A stretch of DNA of 64,000 nt from Pyropia yezoensis (lineage: Eukaryota; Rhodophyta; Bangiophyceae; Bangiales; Bangiaceae), in the NCBI GenBank assembly GCA_009829735.1, contig CM020619.1, positions 2,300,590 through 2,364,589 of the forward strand, in the 5' to 3' direction. Of the stretch, positions 54,455 through 64,000 are shown piece after piece (the first letter of the stretch is position 1; each line of letters starts with the position of its first letter). The notes beneath the pieces were generated by a model. It was given only the letters and a program-made list of their open reading frames with translations, was not told the DNA's origin and did no database searches. Position numbers and translations under genes: made by a program.

Positions 54455-55729
54455 CTACCGCGTGGCCAGGCTAATAAACTCCTTGCGCAGCGCCGGGTCC
54501 GTCCGGAAGACCCCCCGCATGCAGTGGGTGACGGTGGAGGCGCCCACCTTTTGGACCCCTCGCATGACCATGCACATGTGGGTGGCCTCGACGAGAACCG
54601 CCACCCCACGCGGGTTGAGGATCTCCGCCACCGCGTCGGCAATCTGCGTCGTCAGCCGCTCCTGCACCTGCAGGCGACGGGCGTAGAGGGTGGCCAGGCG
54701 GGCCAACTTGGACAGGCCCACCACTTTGCCATTGGGGATGTACCCAATGTGCACCTTGCCATGGAACGGTACCATGTGGTGCTCACAGAGGGAAAATACG
54801 CTGATATCCCGTACCAGCACCAGCTCCGTGTGGTTTTCGTCCCACTCGGCGTCACCGACGAGTGCCGCGGGCTCCGCGTCCGTGTAGCCGCTGGTGAAAA
54901 ACTGGAGCGCCGCCGCAAAACGGGCGGGCGTCTTGACGAGGCCCTCCCGGTCGGGGTCGTCGTCCAGGCACTCGAGGATGGTGCGGACGGAGCGGGCGAT
55001 CGTCGCGGACCGCTCGTCAGCGTCCATGTGCTTGCGCTTGCGGGAGGAGCCACCGGCACTGCCAGCGGGAAGGGGGGCGCCGGCGAGGACGGAGGAGGGG
55101 GGGGCGGCGGCAGCCACGCCACCAGTACCTCCGCCAGCCGCGGGCACCAGCTGCTGCTGCTGCTGCTGCTGGCAGTGACACCCGAGCGGGGGCGGGCTGG
55201 CCTGTGACGCCGTCGCCGATGAGGCCGCCGCCGCCGCCCCATTGGCAACCGGCGGTGGGGGGGGAGTGGCGGCCGCCGCCGCAGGGCGGCACGCGTCCCC
55301 CGCGCGCGACACTGCCGCCGTCGCCAGTGGCGGGGAGGCGTGCCCATTGGCAACCGCCCGCCCCCCCGCCGCGCCATTCACGCCCCCTGGTAGCGTCGCG
55401 GCCTCGGAAGCAGCAGCAGTGGCGGCGGCGGCGGCGGCAGTGACAGCAGCCGGTGGGGGTGGCGCCCCGCGCAACGCAGTGGTAGCGGCGGCGGCAGCGA
55501 CAGCGGCGGCCGTGGCAGCCCCGGCGGTTCCGCCGGCGGCCGCAATGGGGGCGCCGTCAGCCGCCGGGGACCCCCCCCCCGGCAGACCACACTTGCCAGC
55601 TGCCGTCGTCGTCGCCAAGCGCCCGTCTGCAGGAACCCCATCATGCATGCTCCCGAGTGGAGGGGGGGGAGGTGGTGGGGGGGGCGGGGGGCATGCGGGT
55701 GCAAGTCGTCCAAACGCACACGCAAGCAA
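54455..55729 (-). CDS. FOLE: GTP cyclohydrolase I
   Basis: Converts GTP to 7,8-dihydroneopterin triphosphate, the first step of folate and tetrahydrobiopterin synthesis. The C-terminal 185 residues match the family closely: [57 protein letters not shown] (Cys315, His317, His318), [35 protein letters not shown] and [14 protein letters not shown] (His384, Cys386). Zinc ligands Cys315, His318 and Cys386 and the catalytic His384 are present. The first 230 residues are Ala/Pro/Gln-rich low complexity and end in a basic SRKRKHMD. The start is uncertain: ATG 55729 reads through a Pro run, while ATG 55648 (MHDGVPADG) follows it. No clear plastid or mitochondrial targeting signal; probably cytosolic. 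Confidence 0.95.
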   Translation of the reverse strand: MLACAFGRLAPACPPPPPPPPPPPLGSMHDGVPADGRLATTTAAGKCGLPGGGSPAADGAPIAAAGGTAGAATAAAVAAAAATTALRGAPPPPAAVTAAAAAATAAASEAATLPGGVNGAAGGRAVANGHASPPLATAAVSRAGDACRPAAAAATPPPPPVANGAAAAASSATASQASPPPLGCHCQQQQQQQLVPAAGGGTGGVAAAAPPSSVLAGAPLPAGSAGGSSRKRKHMDADERSATIARSVRTILECLDDDPDREGLVKTPARFAAALQFFTSGYTDAEPAALVGDAEWDENHTELVLVRDISVFSLCEHHMVPFHGKVHIGYIPNGKVVGLSKLARLATLYARRLQVQERLTTQIADAVAEILNPRGVAVLVEATHMCMVMRGVQKVGASTVTHCMRGVFRTDPALRKEFISLATR

Positions 55730-56797
55730 AAGTTACCGGCAACAAAAAGCGACGACGGAAGGGGCGGGGGAAGGCCAGAGAGCGGAGGAGTGGAGGGAGA
55801 AAAAGGGTGGGAAATGGGGGAACAAGAGGGAGGCAAAGAGGGAGGGAGAGGGAGCGCAACAACAGCAGCCACACCGGGGCGGGAGGGGGTGGAAAGGGGG
55901 TGGGTGCGGAGGGGGAGTGGGAGTGGGGCGTAGGGCGGTGCTGCCGCGCAGTCGCCGGCACCCGATTCCCTTACGCCAGCGACAAACCAGCGGCCTGGCC
56001 GAGGACGGCGCCCTGTAGAGGGCGCGGGTAAACGCGGCGGCCGAGCAGACCACCACCGACTGGCGTCGACACCAAGGCAGAGTGGAGGGCCGGAAGGAGG
56101 GGGAGGAGCGTTGCAGGGGATGGAAGGTGGGAGAGGGTGAGAGGGGGGCCGGGCAGAGGTGGAGGTGGGCGGGGGAAGGCGGGGAGGGGGGGGGGGGGGG
56201 GGGGGGGGTCGGGTGGGGGCAGGCGCACCACGGCTGCAGCCGCGTCACGTCGGTGGCGGTGCGGGGAGGTCTCCCTTCCCCCCCGCCGGCGACGCCGCCC
56301 AATGGCGCGCGGCTGCACGCACGCCAATGGGCCGCCGGGGCTCGGGCGGCGGCGGCCGGGCCGCCAATGAGTGGGGGGGGGTGCAGGAGAGCCGCCGGTG
56401 CCACGGCGGCGCGCCGCGACAAACGGCGGTGGGGCGGGAACTGTGGCATCTCCTTGGGGTATAGATAGATAGGGGAGCGGGGAGCGTGCCCAGTCGATCG
56501 GCGTTGGAGGTTGTTGTTGGGCCGGTTGGGCTGGGCAACAAAAAGAAAGAAATATAAAAAACAGAGGAAGAGGGGCCTCATGCACGAACCAGTCGTCGAG
56601 GGGGGAAGGCAAGACCGACGGTGGAAAGAAGGAATGGCAGGCGACCAGTTCCACTCGCGGCGGCTTCCACTTGGAATGACTCACGGAGTGTTGACCGAAA
56701 TAGAGGTGCACGATGAAAACTTTGGTGTGAAACCGTGTGGTTTGGACTTACTCGAGGTCTGCGGGGTGTGTCGTTCCGTGGTTGCCATTGTTTTATA
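55730..56797. other. Intergenic; upstream of GTP cyclohydrolase I
   Basis: Purine-rich on the plus strand at 55750-55930, G run at 56189-56207, more balanced after 56460. No gene recognised. Confidence 0.4.
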
Positions 56798-56912
56798 GTG
56801 CGTCCCGTAAAAAGTGGACGTGCACGTGTCGTGATCATGTCAAATATCGGCCACTGGACCAATCAAACCCACACTGCACGACCTGTGCACGTCCACTTTT
56901 TACGGGACGCAC
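56798..56912. mobile_element. 115-bp MITE with perfect 28-bp TIRs
   Basis: It starts GTGCGTCCCGTAAAAAGTGG and ends with the exact inverse; arms of 28 bp enclose about 59 bp. It can fold into one long hairpin. Flanks (TTTTATA / AATATCC) show no clear target duplication. Confidence 0.75.
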
Positions 56913-57012
56913 AATATCCGTGGGTGTCAATGTGGTAGATTCTCACAGCGTAGTACCCTAATCTAAAGGCTAGGGAAATAAGGATAGGCTCGATAATATC
57001 ATAATATTATAA

Positions 57013-57042
57013 CCACGTGGCATTTTTAATTTTGCCACGTGG
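57013..57042. repeat. G-box inverted repeat
   Basis: CCACGTGGCA and TGCCACGTGG separated by 10 A/T bases. Each arm contains CACGTG, the core of bZIP/bHLH G-boxes. It could be a hairpin or a double binding site. Confidence 0.55.
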
Positions 57043-57630
57043 AGTCGGACCTTGGCGCAACGCTCAGCGTGTTCAAAATCGGGAGGTCCTGCCGCCGCTG
57101 CAACCTGGCATATGCTCGGGAGCAGCGCCCCCCCCTACGATCCCCCTCCCAAGGCGCCGACCCCCGCGTCAAGGGGGGGATCGACCCCTTTGCTGGTGTC
57201 CAGCCGAGGAACTCGGCGTTCCTTGACAGGATGGCCAAAACCTGGTGGTGTGGGTGTAACCAGTTTTTCACAGGTACCTTTCGGGCCTGCCCCCACGCAG
57301 GACCCGTACGGGCATTAGGTGGGGTGCAACAATGCATGAAAGTGTGCCGAGGGGCTTGAAAGGCTTGCTAAATAAGCCGCGGTCGGGCGTACAGCTATCC
57401 TTTCGGACCACCATCGGGCGTCCAGCTGTGGATTCTGCAGTTTTGCACCCTTGATAAATAGATGCCAAACAAGCAGTCAATCTCCTGTGCTGCCGGACTC
57501 CATCGTTCAGAGGGGGTGGTAGTCTGAGAGCCGGCTGACGCCCAGGACCCGACATGGATTGGATTTGTTTACATTGAGAGTTTGTTTGCCTTGAGATCCT
57601 TGGCGATCGACGTATCTAGATACAGTATCT

Positions 57631-57648
57631 ATGTACGTATACGTACAT
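57631..57648. repeat. 18-bp perfect GTAC palindrome
   Basis: ATGTACGTATACGTACAT equals its reverse complement and sits in a 70-bp stretch rich in GTAC and TATCTAGATA. Confidence 0.65.
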
Positions 57649-58328
57649 ACATATGTACGTAGATGTACTGTACATTAGAGACTTCCAGCAACGCGGAATC
57701 CCATAAGAATACGTTATTCTCATGCCAAGTAGAAGTCTATCTAGATATGTCCCGCGTACGGAATTCTGGTATGGAGTGACCCCTTGTTTTGGCGTTTCTG
57801 GCAGCTTTAACCTACAGGGTGTTCATCTCAGAAGTACGTACTGGATGCCACATGGGGAGCCTTGACTGCAATGAGCCCTCCGTTCGGCCAGACTGCCACT
57901 TGGCGCGCAGTGGTCCCCTCAGGGAGAGCCCGCCGAACCTGCAGCGACTCGTGCTAGCGCCAGCCTTCGTGCCACCGCCTACGGCGCCTCCGCATCCTCC
58001 CTCGCCCTCCCCACCACCACGCACTTTCCCTCTTTCTCGCTTCACCTGCGCTCAACAGCTTCATCCTCCCCGTCGCCCCTCCTCCCTCTCGTCGTCTCTT
58101 TATATCCACCTCGCTCCCCGTTTTACTTATCGCCGCTCTGCCCCTCATCTGCGCAATTGCGTCGCCCTCACCTTCCTTCTTGTAGAAAAGAAGCGCGATG
58201 GAGGCTGGGGATGTAGGACGGGCAGCGAAAGGACGTGCAGTTGATGCCCCATGGGCCGAGAGCGGCGGGTGAGGTGTGATGATGGCCATGGTAGAAAGTA
58301 GAGCAGCGACATCAGCGTCATCATTGTA

Positions 58329-58779
58329 TTGCAGTTCTCCCAATTTTGTCCCATGTGGACAAGAGCAAGAGCAAACTGTGTTTGACCAATGATATGATTC
58401 AGATGCTGCCTCTCTGGCCAATAACTGCTCTGCATCAGGGTCCGTTGTTGTACGAACAGTGTGATCGGGGGTTCTCTCGGGAATTCTGACCACTTCGAGG
58501 GCAGAACAAGCACCGCTTGAGCGCTTCGGACTGTTCTTGACAGAGATGACCTGAGATAAAGGGCCAACCGGCGAGATCCGCTGAAAAAACAAGAGTGTTT
58601 TGACCAACCAGCGTTCGTTGCGAGAGCAGTTGTGGCCATAGCCAATCATCAGGTTCTTCCGACAGACGTGTTGCAGCACGCCATTGGTAAGCCCTCTGCT
58701 GCGAGCATGCGATTGGCCCTTGCTCTTGTACACTTGCTCTTGCTCTTGTCCACATGGGACAAAATTCGGAAAACTGCAA
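58329..58779. mobile_element. MITE, TTGCAGTT family, copy B
   Basis: TIRs of about 46 bp: left TTGCAGTTCTCCCAATTTTG, right inverse TTGCAGTTTTCCGAATTTTG, both continuing TCCCATGTGGACAAGAGCAA. TA at 58327-58328 and 58780-58781 is the target duplication. The interior is similar to copy A at 33932-34392, including GACCAATGA and GATGCTGCCTCTCTGG-like parts. No coding capacity. Confidence 0.85.
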
Positions 58780-60378
58780 TAACAGGCGCGCCCGCCGGTA
58801 AGTCGGGTCACGCAGGAGAGATGGGAGCGAGACGTATGAGCTACCTCGTACTCTTTGCTGCAGGTGCGTGCGGTAGGGGGAGTAAATACAAGGTGGAGGA
58901 GGTGTGCTGACAAACAGCTGGATGCATGGTCATGCGGTAGAATGTTTTCCTCGGAGGTACTGGGCACAACTCGAATGGGCTTCGGCCAACTGTAGCCTCA
59001 TAGCGTCAGCTAACTCCCAGATTAACCTATTCTTTTTGCTAAAAGTCATACGTCGGTATCTGGTTAATATCAAAGGTGTCCCTGCATCGTGGTCAGAGTG
59101 GCGTCGGAGCGGCTGTGACTGGTGGATTCGTCGATCGCTCCGACAGGTAGCCCCCTTTTGTCCGACGCAACCAAACCAGGGTTCGAGCCCGAGTGGGGGC
59201 GTGTGGGGGTAGGGGGGGGGGGGTTGGCGTGGCCGTACATGACGATCGTCGTTGCCTTGTAGAGACAAAAAAAGTCGTACCCGATCGTGGCCCGAGCGTC
59301 AACTAGCCATGCCTTTCCCTGTCAAGTCCGACCTGTCAATGTCATCGGCGACAGGGGTCCATTGTCGAGAACTGTCCGCCACAAGAAGACCTGGAACGGG
59401 CCCGCGTGGCGTCCCTTGTCACGTCCCCTCCCCCCCCCCCCCCCCACCCCCCCACCCCCCCAAACCAGAGTACGCAGGTGTCCATCTCCCCCACCCCTCC
59501 CACCACACCCTTCCCCCGCCCCGCCCCAAACCGCGCCCGCCGCTGCCCACTGGCTTCCCCGACAACGCACCTACCGTCAGAAAACCTTGCCACTCGAACG
59601 GGGCCGGCCTTGATGAAGCCCTGTCAGTTCGCCATTCTCTCGGCGCCAACTCACTGTTAGAGTGTTCGATAGGCCCTGTTCACCCTAGCAGGCCCGAACC
59701 TCAGCGGCCTCCGATACCGGCCGTTAGGTCCGATGGGGGACCTGTCAGCCATCGCGGGAACACAGAGACAACGATCTGAGAAGCCACGCATAGCGCTTGA
59801 AGGAGGGGCTGTGGAGGCGACTTAAATGGATAGAGAAACTCCTTCCAAGTCCAACTGCGAATACATCGATCTACTTGGTGCGGTACATATACTTTCCGAG
59901 AATGAGATTATTACAAACTTTGAACGCGTTGAGCTTTTTACATATAGCAAATATGGCGGGCACAGTAACATTGCTCACAATATTACTATGAACAACGAAT
60001 ATATTCCAATGCGTAAACCTATCAGTTTTTCATTTCACACACCGCGCAGGAGCGACGTCAACGCCAGTCTCCGCCACCGCCGCGGGTTAGCCGGCACTGT
60101 TGTTTCCCCAGGCTGTCTTGAAATCGCCCGCGGCAGCGGCAATACGAGTGTAGCAGGCCGTCACCGCCACTCACTGCATCGCGGCGCTCGGCGGTGTGTG
60201 TTTGGCCATCGCAGGGCCCCACCCGACGTGCTTATGCCGCCTTCGAGAACCTGGCCTCTGCCCCACGAGGCGGCGACGCTGAGGCAGGACGAGGCTCCAT
60301 ACATTCCTCCGCGTCGCAGCCGCCTCTCATTACCGCCAACGCCGTGTCGGTCGTCGCCGCCGTCGTGTCGTGCCGCTA
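58780..60378. other. Intergenic; includes an AT-rich island
   Basis: C-rich at 59428-59520. A stretch of about 40% GC at 59830-60045 stands out sharply; a frame from ATG 59826 (MDRETPSKSNCEYIDLLGAV) crosses it but matches nothing I know. It may include the 3' end of the Crypton element. No gene accepted. Confidence 0.35.
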
Positions 60379-62730
60379 TCACGTGTGGCGCCTCGGTGTC
60401 GCAGCTACTTCATGGCTTCCACGCCATTGAATCGACCACCGCGGTAGCGGGAAGAAAGCGGCTTCCAGGCGCCCCGGGGGGCAGTAGCTGCGTCCGGCTG
60501 CAGGTGGTGGTGGCCGCTTGGGCGGCTGCGCTCGTGGCGGCGGCCGCCAACACCACGGGGGGGAGGGGCGGGGGGGGTGCGCTATCTCGGATCGGAGCCC
60601 TGCGAGCTCCTCCGAGTTAGCTTTCTGCGCCGAGGCACCGGCAGCGAGAATGGCGTCAGCGTGCTCCTTTGCATGTGCACTGACCGCGGAGAAGCCGTCG
60701 TCCAGCCGTCCGGTCAGGTACTCCTCGTGCCGCTGCAGCTCAGCTGTGGCCGCTGCCGTGCTGGCCATTACGGCCGCCTCCACACACGGGGCGAGCTGCG
60801 GAATCGTCTGCTGCACAGCGTCCGCAGCCGCCTGCGCCAAGTTGGACAGCGTCGCTTCCATTGTGGCAGCAAAAGGCGCAAACAACGGGTGCGTCAGTAG
60901 GGGGTGCCGGAGGATGAAGGCGTTGGAGGGCACACCGCCTGTTGCCAGCCGCGCCGCCCACGTCTGGAGGTAGGCTGACCGCACCCAGCGGATGATGCGG
61001 AAGTGGTTGACGAGCGCCTCGTCCGTGTCCCAGACATTGCGCGCTACTCGCTCCGCGTAGGCGGCCTCCTCCGCCTCGAGCCAAGGGCAGATGGTTCGCT
61101 GCAGCTCTGTCGGGACCTGCACCTCCAGCCGCGGCGTGACTGGCGCGGTGCACGAGAGCGGACGCCCAGAGAGCCCCATCGTCATGAAGGCGTTGGGAAT
61201 GGGCGCGTCGTACGCCCCCTTCGCCATGATCGTGCTCCAGATGCCCTGCTGCTTGTTGTCGCTCTCACTGGCTCCGGCCTCCTTGCCCTTTTGGGCAGCC
61301 GCCCGCCGGCAGACATGCGTAGAAGCTGCCCAAGCGGGCACACCGCTGGCAACGAGGGTGGCCTTGAGGTGCTCTGCGTGGTACTGGTAGGGCATCTTCT
61401 TGTAGATGCCGCCCAGGGCAGACTGGAATATCAGCATACGATACCAGGGTCGCAAGCCGAACCGATGGTTGGCCGCCTGGAAAGCCGCTGGGTCCACGCG
61501 GCACAGCAACATCTGGGACTCGCTGGGGTTGTGGATAGGGGCAAACGATACAGGCGGGCGCGACGTGTCCGACCCAGGCCGGTGGTAAGTAGCGATGAGG
61601 GCGTCCGCCATGGCACCCACCGGGCAAAGCCATGGGTTGACGTGCGGCAAGCTGCCGATGCAGTGCGTAATGCCCTCGGTGGTCTTCGTAGCAGGAATGT
61701 ACGTGCACAACACGGCGAGGGCCTTCCCAGCGGCCGAGAACATGGCTGGAAAGTGGCGCACGACGAGGTCGCTCCAAACGATGCCACGTGACGTCGCGCC
61801 GCGCGCCTCCAAGGCAAACGAGAGCACAAACAGGGCTGCCAAAAGAGACTTCAGCCGGTACTGGGTGGCAGTGGTGGGTAGAAGAAGCAGCCGGCGCACC
61901 GCCGCCTCGCGCTGCTCATCTGACATGGACGGATCGCGGCGGCTCAGCGCCTTCGATGCGCCCGCGGCCTGGTCCTCCAGGACCTTTTCCCGCTTGCGCT
62001 GCTTCACGACGGACACAGCCGGACCGTAGCTGCCTGCCGATGCGTACTCCTCGAGCCTCCAGCGGGAGCAGCACTCGCACGTGGCGTCGCGGAACAGCAA
62101 GCTCAGCGTGTTGGCGATCTTGGAGAGCGCATTGACGTCGTTGAGCAGGACCTGCGGCCCCACCTGCCGCGGGAGCTCCCCTGGAGCTGCTGTATCCTCC
62201 TGGGATAGTGCCCCTGGGGTCCTAGAGTTGGGGGGGGTGTCGCCCGCCGCCGGCTCGGCGCCCGGTGCGGCCTCAGGTTCTTGGGGGGCCACGGCACCCC
62301 GGCGCACATTCGTGGCTGCGTGTGCTGCGCGGGCAGCTGGTTCACAGAGGCCCTCCTCATTGTCAGCGGCCCGTGGTGGGGCAGCGGCCGGTTCCGCGGC
62401 CCCACCTCCACCCCGTGCAGCAGTCGGGGGGCAAGTGTCTGCAGCAGGCTCGTCGTCACTGCTCCCCCCTGCTTCATCACCGTCCGTGGTCCGCCGCGCA
62501 CGCTTGCGCGTGACCACACGCCGGACCTTCTCCGCCTCGAGGAACGTCACTACCATCGTGCGGCTAATGGGCATGACAGACACGCCGTCTCCGTACTTCT
62601 CCGCTGCCCACCGGCAAAACGAAGCGACGGCGCCGCTGTAGTTGTTGATGGTTGTTTTGGTGCCTTTGTTGGTGGCGCTTACCGTGTGCTGCATCCAGTG
62701 ATTCTTCACCACGCTCGTCACCGCGCCCAC
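60379..62730 (-). CDS. Crypton-type tyrosine recombinase
   Basis: 783 residues. Tyrosine recombinases of Crypton transposons cut and join DNA through a covalent Tyr intermediate and move as circles without TIRs. Seen: an N-terminal core-binding-like helix region (TTINNYSGAVASFCRWAAEK); a long acidic/Ala linker (70-190); QYRLKSLLAALFVLSFALEA leading to Arg310; Lys349 in YIPATKTTEG; the box THVCRRAAAQKG with His472 and Arg475; Trp498; and Tyr507 in AKGAYDAPIPN. The order R-K-HxxR-W-Y and the segment after it (AFMTMGLSGRP) resemble the Ndc10-like domain used by Cryptons. The C-terminal part (about 640-700) has helical Ala-rich sequence, then a Pro/Arg tail. The frame is unbroken, so the gene may be intact. 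It could also be a domesticated gene. Confidence 0.75.
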   Translation of the reverse strand: MGAVTSVVKNHWMQHTVSATNKGTKTTINNYSGAVASFCRWAAEKYGDGVSVMPISRTMVVTFLEAEKVRRVVTRKRARRTTDGDEAGGSSDDEPAADTCPPTAARGGGGAAEPAAAPPRAADNEEGLCEPAARAAHAATNVRRGAVAPQEPEAAPGAEPAAGDTPPNSRTPGALSQEDTAAPGELPRQVGPQVLLNDVNALSKIANTLSLLFRDATCECCSRWRLEEYASAGSYGPAVSVVKQRKREKVLEDQAAGASKALSRRDPSMSDEQREAAVRRLLLLPTTATQYRLKSLLAALFVLSFALEARGATSRGIVWSDLVVRHFPAMFSAAGKALAVLCTYIPATKTTEGITHCIGSLPHVNPWLCPVGAMADALIATYHRPGSDTSRPPVSFAPIHNPSESQMLLCRVDPAAFQAANHRFGLRPWYRMLIFQSALGGIYKKMPYQYHAEHLKATLVASGVPAWAASTHVCRRAAAQKGKEAGASESDNKQQGIWSTIMAKGAYDAPIPNAFMTMGLSGRPLSCTAPVTPRLEVQVPTELQRTICPWLEAEEAAYAERVARNVWDTDEALVNHFRIIRWVRSAYLQTWAARLATGGVPSNAFILRHPLLTHPLFAPFAATMEATLSNLAQAAADAVQQTIPQLAPCVEAAVMASTAAATAELQRHEEYLTGRLDDGFSAVSAHAKEHADAILAAGASAQKANSEELAGLRSEIAHPPRPSPPWCWRPPPRAQPPKRPPPPAAGRSYCPPGRLEAAFFPLPRWSIQWRGSHEVAATPRRHT

Positions 62731-63685
62731 GAGCGCGTGGTTTCCCTGTTCACCCAGGTGCAGCGCTTGATGTGAGGACCCACCTAAAACCGGGGAGCCC
62801 TCAACGTACTCGTGGGGGTGTCAGCGGGCCCTGCGAGCCAATGAGGCGGTGGGGCACGGGGAAGAGGACGGTGGTCTCGACGGGGGTGGGTCTGGGGAAG
62901 AAGATGGGCGCGACGTCGGTGGGGATCGAGGGTACAAAAGGTAAACAGTGTCTTTGGTCTGTGTCTGTGGTTGCCCCTCTCGTCTCCCCCGGTGGCGCCG
63001 ACATCCACGCACTATATACTCGCGTCGGGGCACCCGAGGTGTCCCAAAGCATGCGTTTCCCCATCGCACCGCCGGTAGGCACAAAACGGTCCAAAAACAC
63101 AGCATGTCTCTCAGAACAAAGCATGGGCGGGCGTGCGCACTAAAGGAGTGCAGCCCCAGTTTGCCCGAAACGAAGGAGGTCCCGTGGATGGCGCGCAGCG
63201 CGCCCCACCAGCCGGCTCCACACGCCCGTCGGCCAGAAGGTCCGACTGGCTGTAAGGGCCAGCAAGGCCAAATTCAATCAATCCAAAAGCCGGCGAGCCA
63301 GTCATATCGCACTCAGCCGCCAGCGAGGATGTGCGGTGTCCTCAGTGTCGGTGGCCATGTGACTGGTCCTTGATGCCAGCTTTCAAGCAGCGCAGAGAAT
63401 AAAATTCAGGCAGCACAGACGGGGATGTCCGCCCGTGGTTGGTGGACGATGTCACTCGCTCCTCGCTGTCGAGTTTCGACGTCCATGACAGGGTTCCGAC
63501 AGAGCGTTGACGGCGGCTTTCGTGCGGTCGGCCGACGTCCGCAAAATGTCAGGGGTACAGCGTGGTGTCGCCCAGGGTAGTGGGGAATTGATGTGTCTTG
63601 GGGGGAGTTATCGGGGCCGGAAATGTAAGGAGAGGTCCCAGTCCATATCCCCTGGGTTCCGGGTGGGGATTTAAGGGGCAAATCC
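62731..63685. other. Intergenic; upstream of the recombinase
   Basis: Balanced composition. CTATATACTC at about 63010 is a possible TATA element on either strand, about 280 bp from the recombinase ATG. No gene recognised. Confidence 0.4.
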
Positions 63686-64000
63686 TTACACTTGAACAAC
63701 CACGGCCTGCGTGTTGATCAAGGAGAGGCCAAGCCCCCGCGCGTAGTTGGCGAGCGCCACCATGTGGACGTACGCGGCGCTGTCGCGCTCCCGCTGCGGC
63801 GCCGTGCGCGTGTCGCCGGGCTGAGGTGGCACGTTGGCGGCTGTGCCTCCAGGCGTCAGGCCCCCGCGTAGGTCCGACGAGTAGAGGGAGCCAATCTTGA
63901 TGAGGCGCCCCCCGATATCGGGCTTGTTGACGAGCAGGCGCGCGACCAAGTTGCGGTGCGTGTATGCCTCGACGCCGTCCACAAACTGCTGGAACCCCGC
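63686..64000 (-). CDS. 3' end of an unrecognised gene, cut by the window edge
   Basis: The last 104 residues of a protein that continues beyond 64000; the stop is TAA at 63686. The visible part begins AGFQQFVDGVEAYTHRNLVA, then RLLVNKPDIGGRLIKIGSLY and, after a Gly/Pro-rich loop, AAYVHMVALANYARGLGLSL and INTQAVVVQV. Codon choice is strongly GC-ending like the other host genes, which supports a real gene. I do not recognise the family; no catalytic motif or membrane segment is visible. Confidence 0.55.
   Translation of the reverse strand, partial: AGFQQFVDGVEAYTHRNLVARLLVNKPDIGGRLIKIGSLYSSDLRGGLTPGGTAANVPPQPGDTRTAPQRERDSAAYVHMVALANYARGLGLSLINTQAVVVQV

Larger units (their letters stand above)
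56913..58328. other. Intergenic with hairpins; no secure gene
   Basis: Contains a CCACGTGGCA inverted repeat (57013-57042) and a frame without ATG (57039-57359) that has Cys pairs (CRRC, WWCGC, CPH). A GTAC-rich palindrome lies at 57631-57648, followed by C/T-rich DNA at 57980-58090. Nothing else recognised. Confidence 0.4.

Noticed and set aside
59088..59200. tRNA-like segment with a GGTTCGAGCC B box
   Set aside because: The putative A box is 88 bp away and the T-arm does not pair well; not a tRNA gene.
1..64000. CRISPR arrays, bacterial operons, ribosome-binding sites
   Set aside because: The content is eukaryotic nuclear (28S rRNA, chromovirus, Crypton, VAP); no spaced direct repeats or operon structure were seen.

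Overview
This window looks like nuclear DNA of a eukaryote with a very GC-rich genome. Its host genes lack visible introns and are stretched by Ala, Gly and Pro runs. Intronless GlnRS, VAP and GTP cyclohydrolase I genes, endless poly-G/poly-C tracts, a fragment of eukaryotic 28S rRNA, a Ty3/gypsy chromovirus and a Crypton-type recombinase fit a bangiophycean red alga (Porphyra/Pyropia type). That assignment is inference; no single sequence here proves it.

Left part (1-30 kb), host genes separated by low-complexity DNA: a secreted subtilisin-family protease with one in-frame stop (598-2013, minus); an NTF2-like DUF1348 protein (4091-4612, plus); a secreted Cys-rich protein (5094-6164, minus); a lifeguard/Bax-inhibitor membrane protein (11509-12532, plus); an ankyrin-repeat protein of about 17 repeats broken at homopolymer runs (15158-17370, plus); a two-domain fasciclin protein (20310-21599, plus); and glutaminyl-tRNA synthetase (27125-29713, plus). 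Short inverted fragments of the protease gene (about 3596-3648) and of the lifeguard gene (about 8275-8455) lie 1.6-4 kb from their parent genes.

Middle part (31-52 kb), a nest of mobile DNA: a truncated DDE transposase, a TA-flanked MITE, and a decayed 28S rRNA fragment cut exactly where a Ty3/gypsy LTR begins. Three near-identical LTRs of about 710 bp follow (34996-35701, 45001-45715, 49593-50299). They bound two retroelement units in tandem that share the central LTR. Unit 1 has gag, protease, RT, RNase H, integrase and a chromodomain, but carries stops, a 56-bp duplication and a Tc1 element nested inside the integrase zinc finger. Unit 2 keeps only the 3' part of integrase. Both units carry, between pol and the 3' LTR, the same long open frame in antisense orientation. 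This conserved antisense gene is the strongest candidate for an undescribed component in the window. Tc1-like TIR elements at 8922-9953 and 51235-52102 share a 22-bp perfect palindrome.

Right part (52-64 kb): a VAP/MSP-domain ER protein (plus), convergent with GTP cyclohydrolase I (minus); a 115-bp and a 451-bp MITE; a 783-residue Crypton-type tyrosine recombinase (60379-62730, minus); and the 3' end of an unrecognised gene running off the window. The housekeeping genes show no operon-like or pathway clustering.
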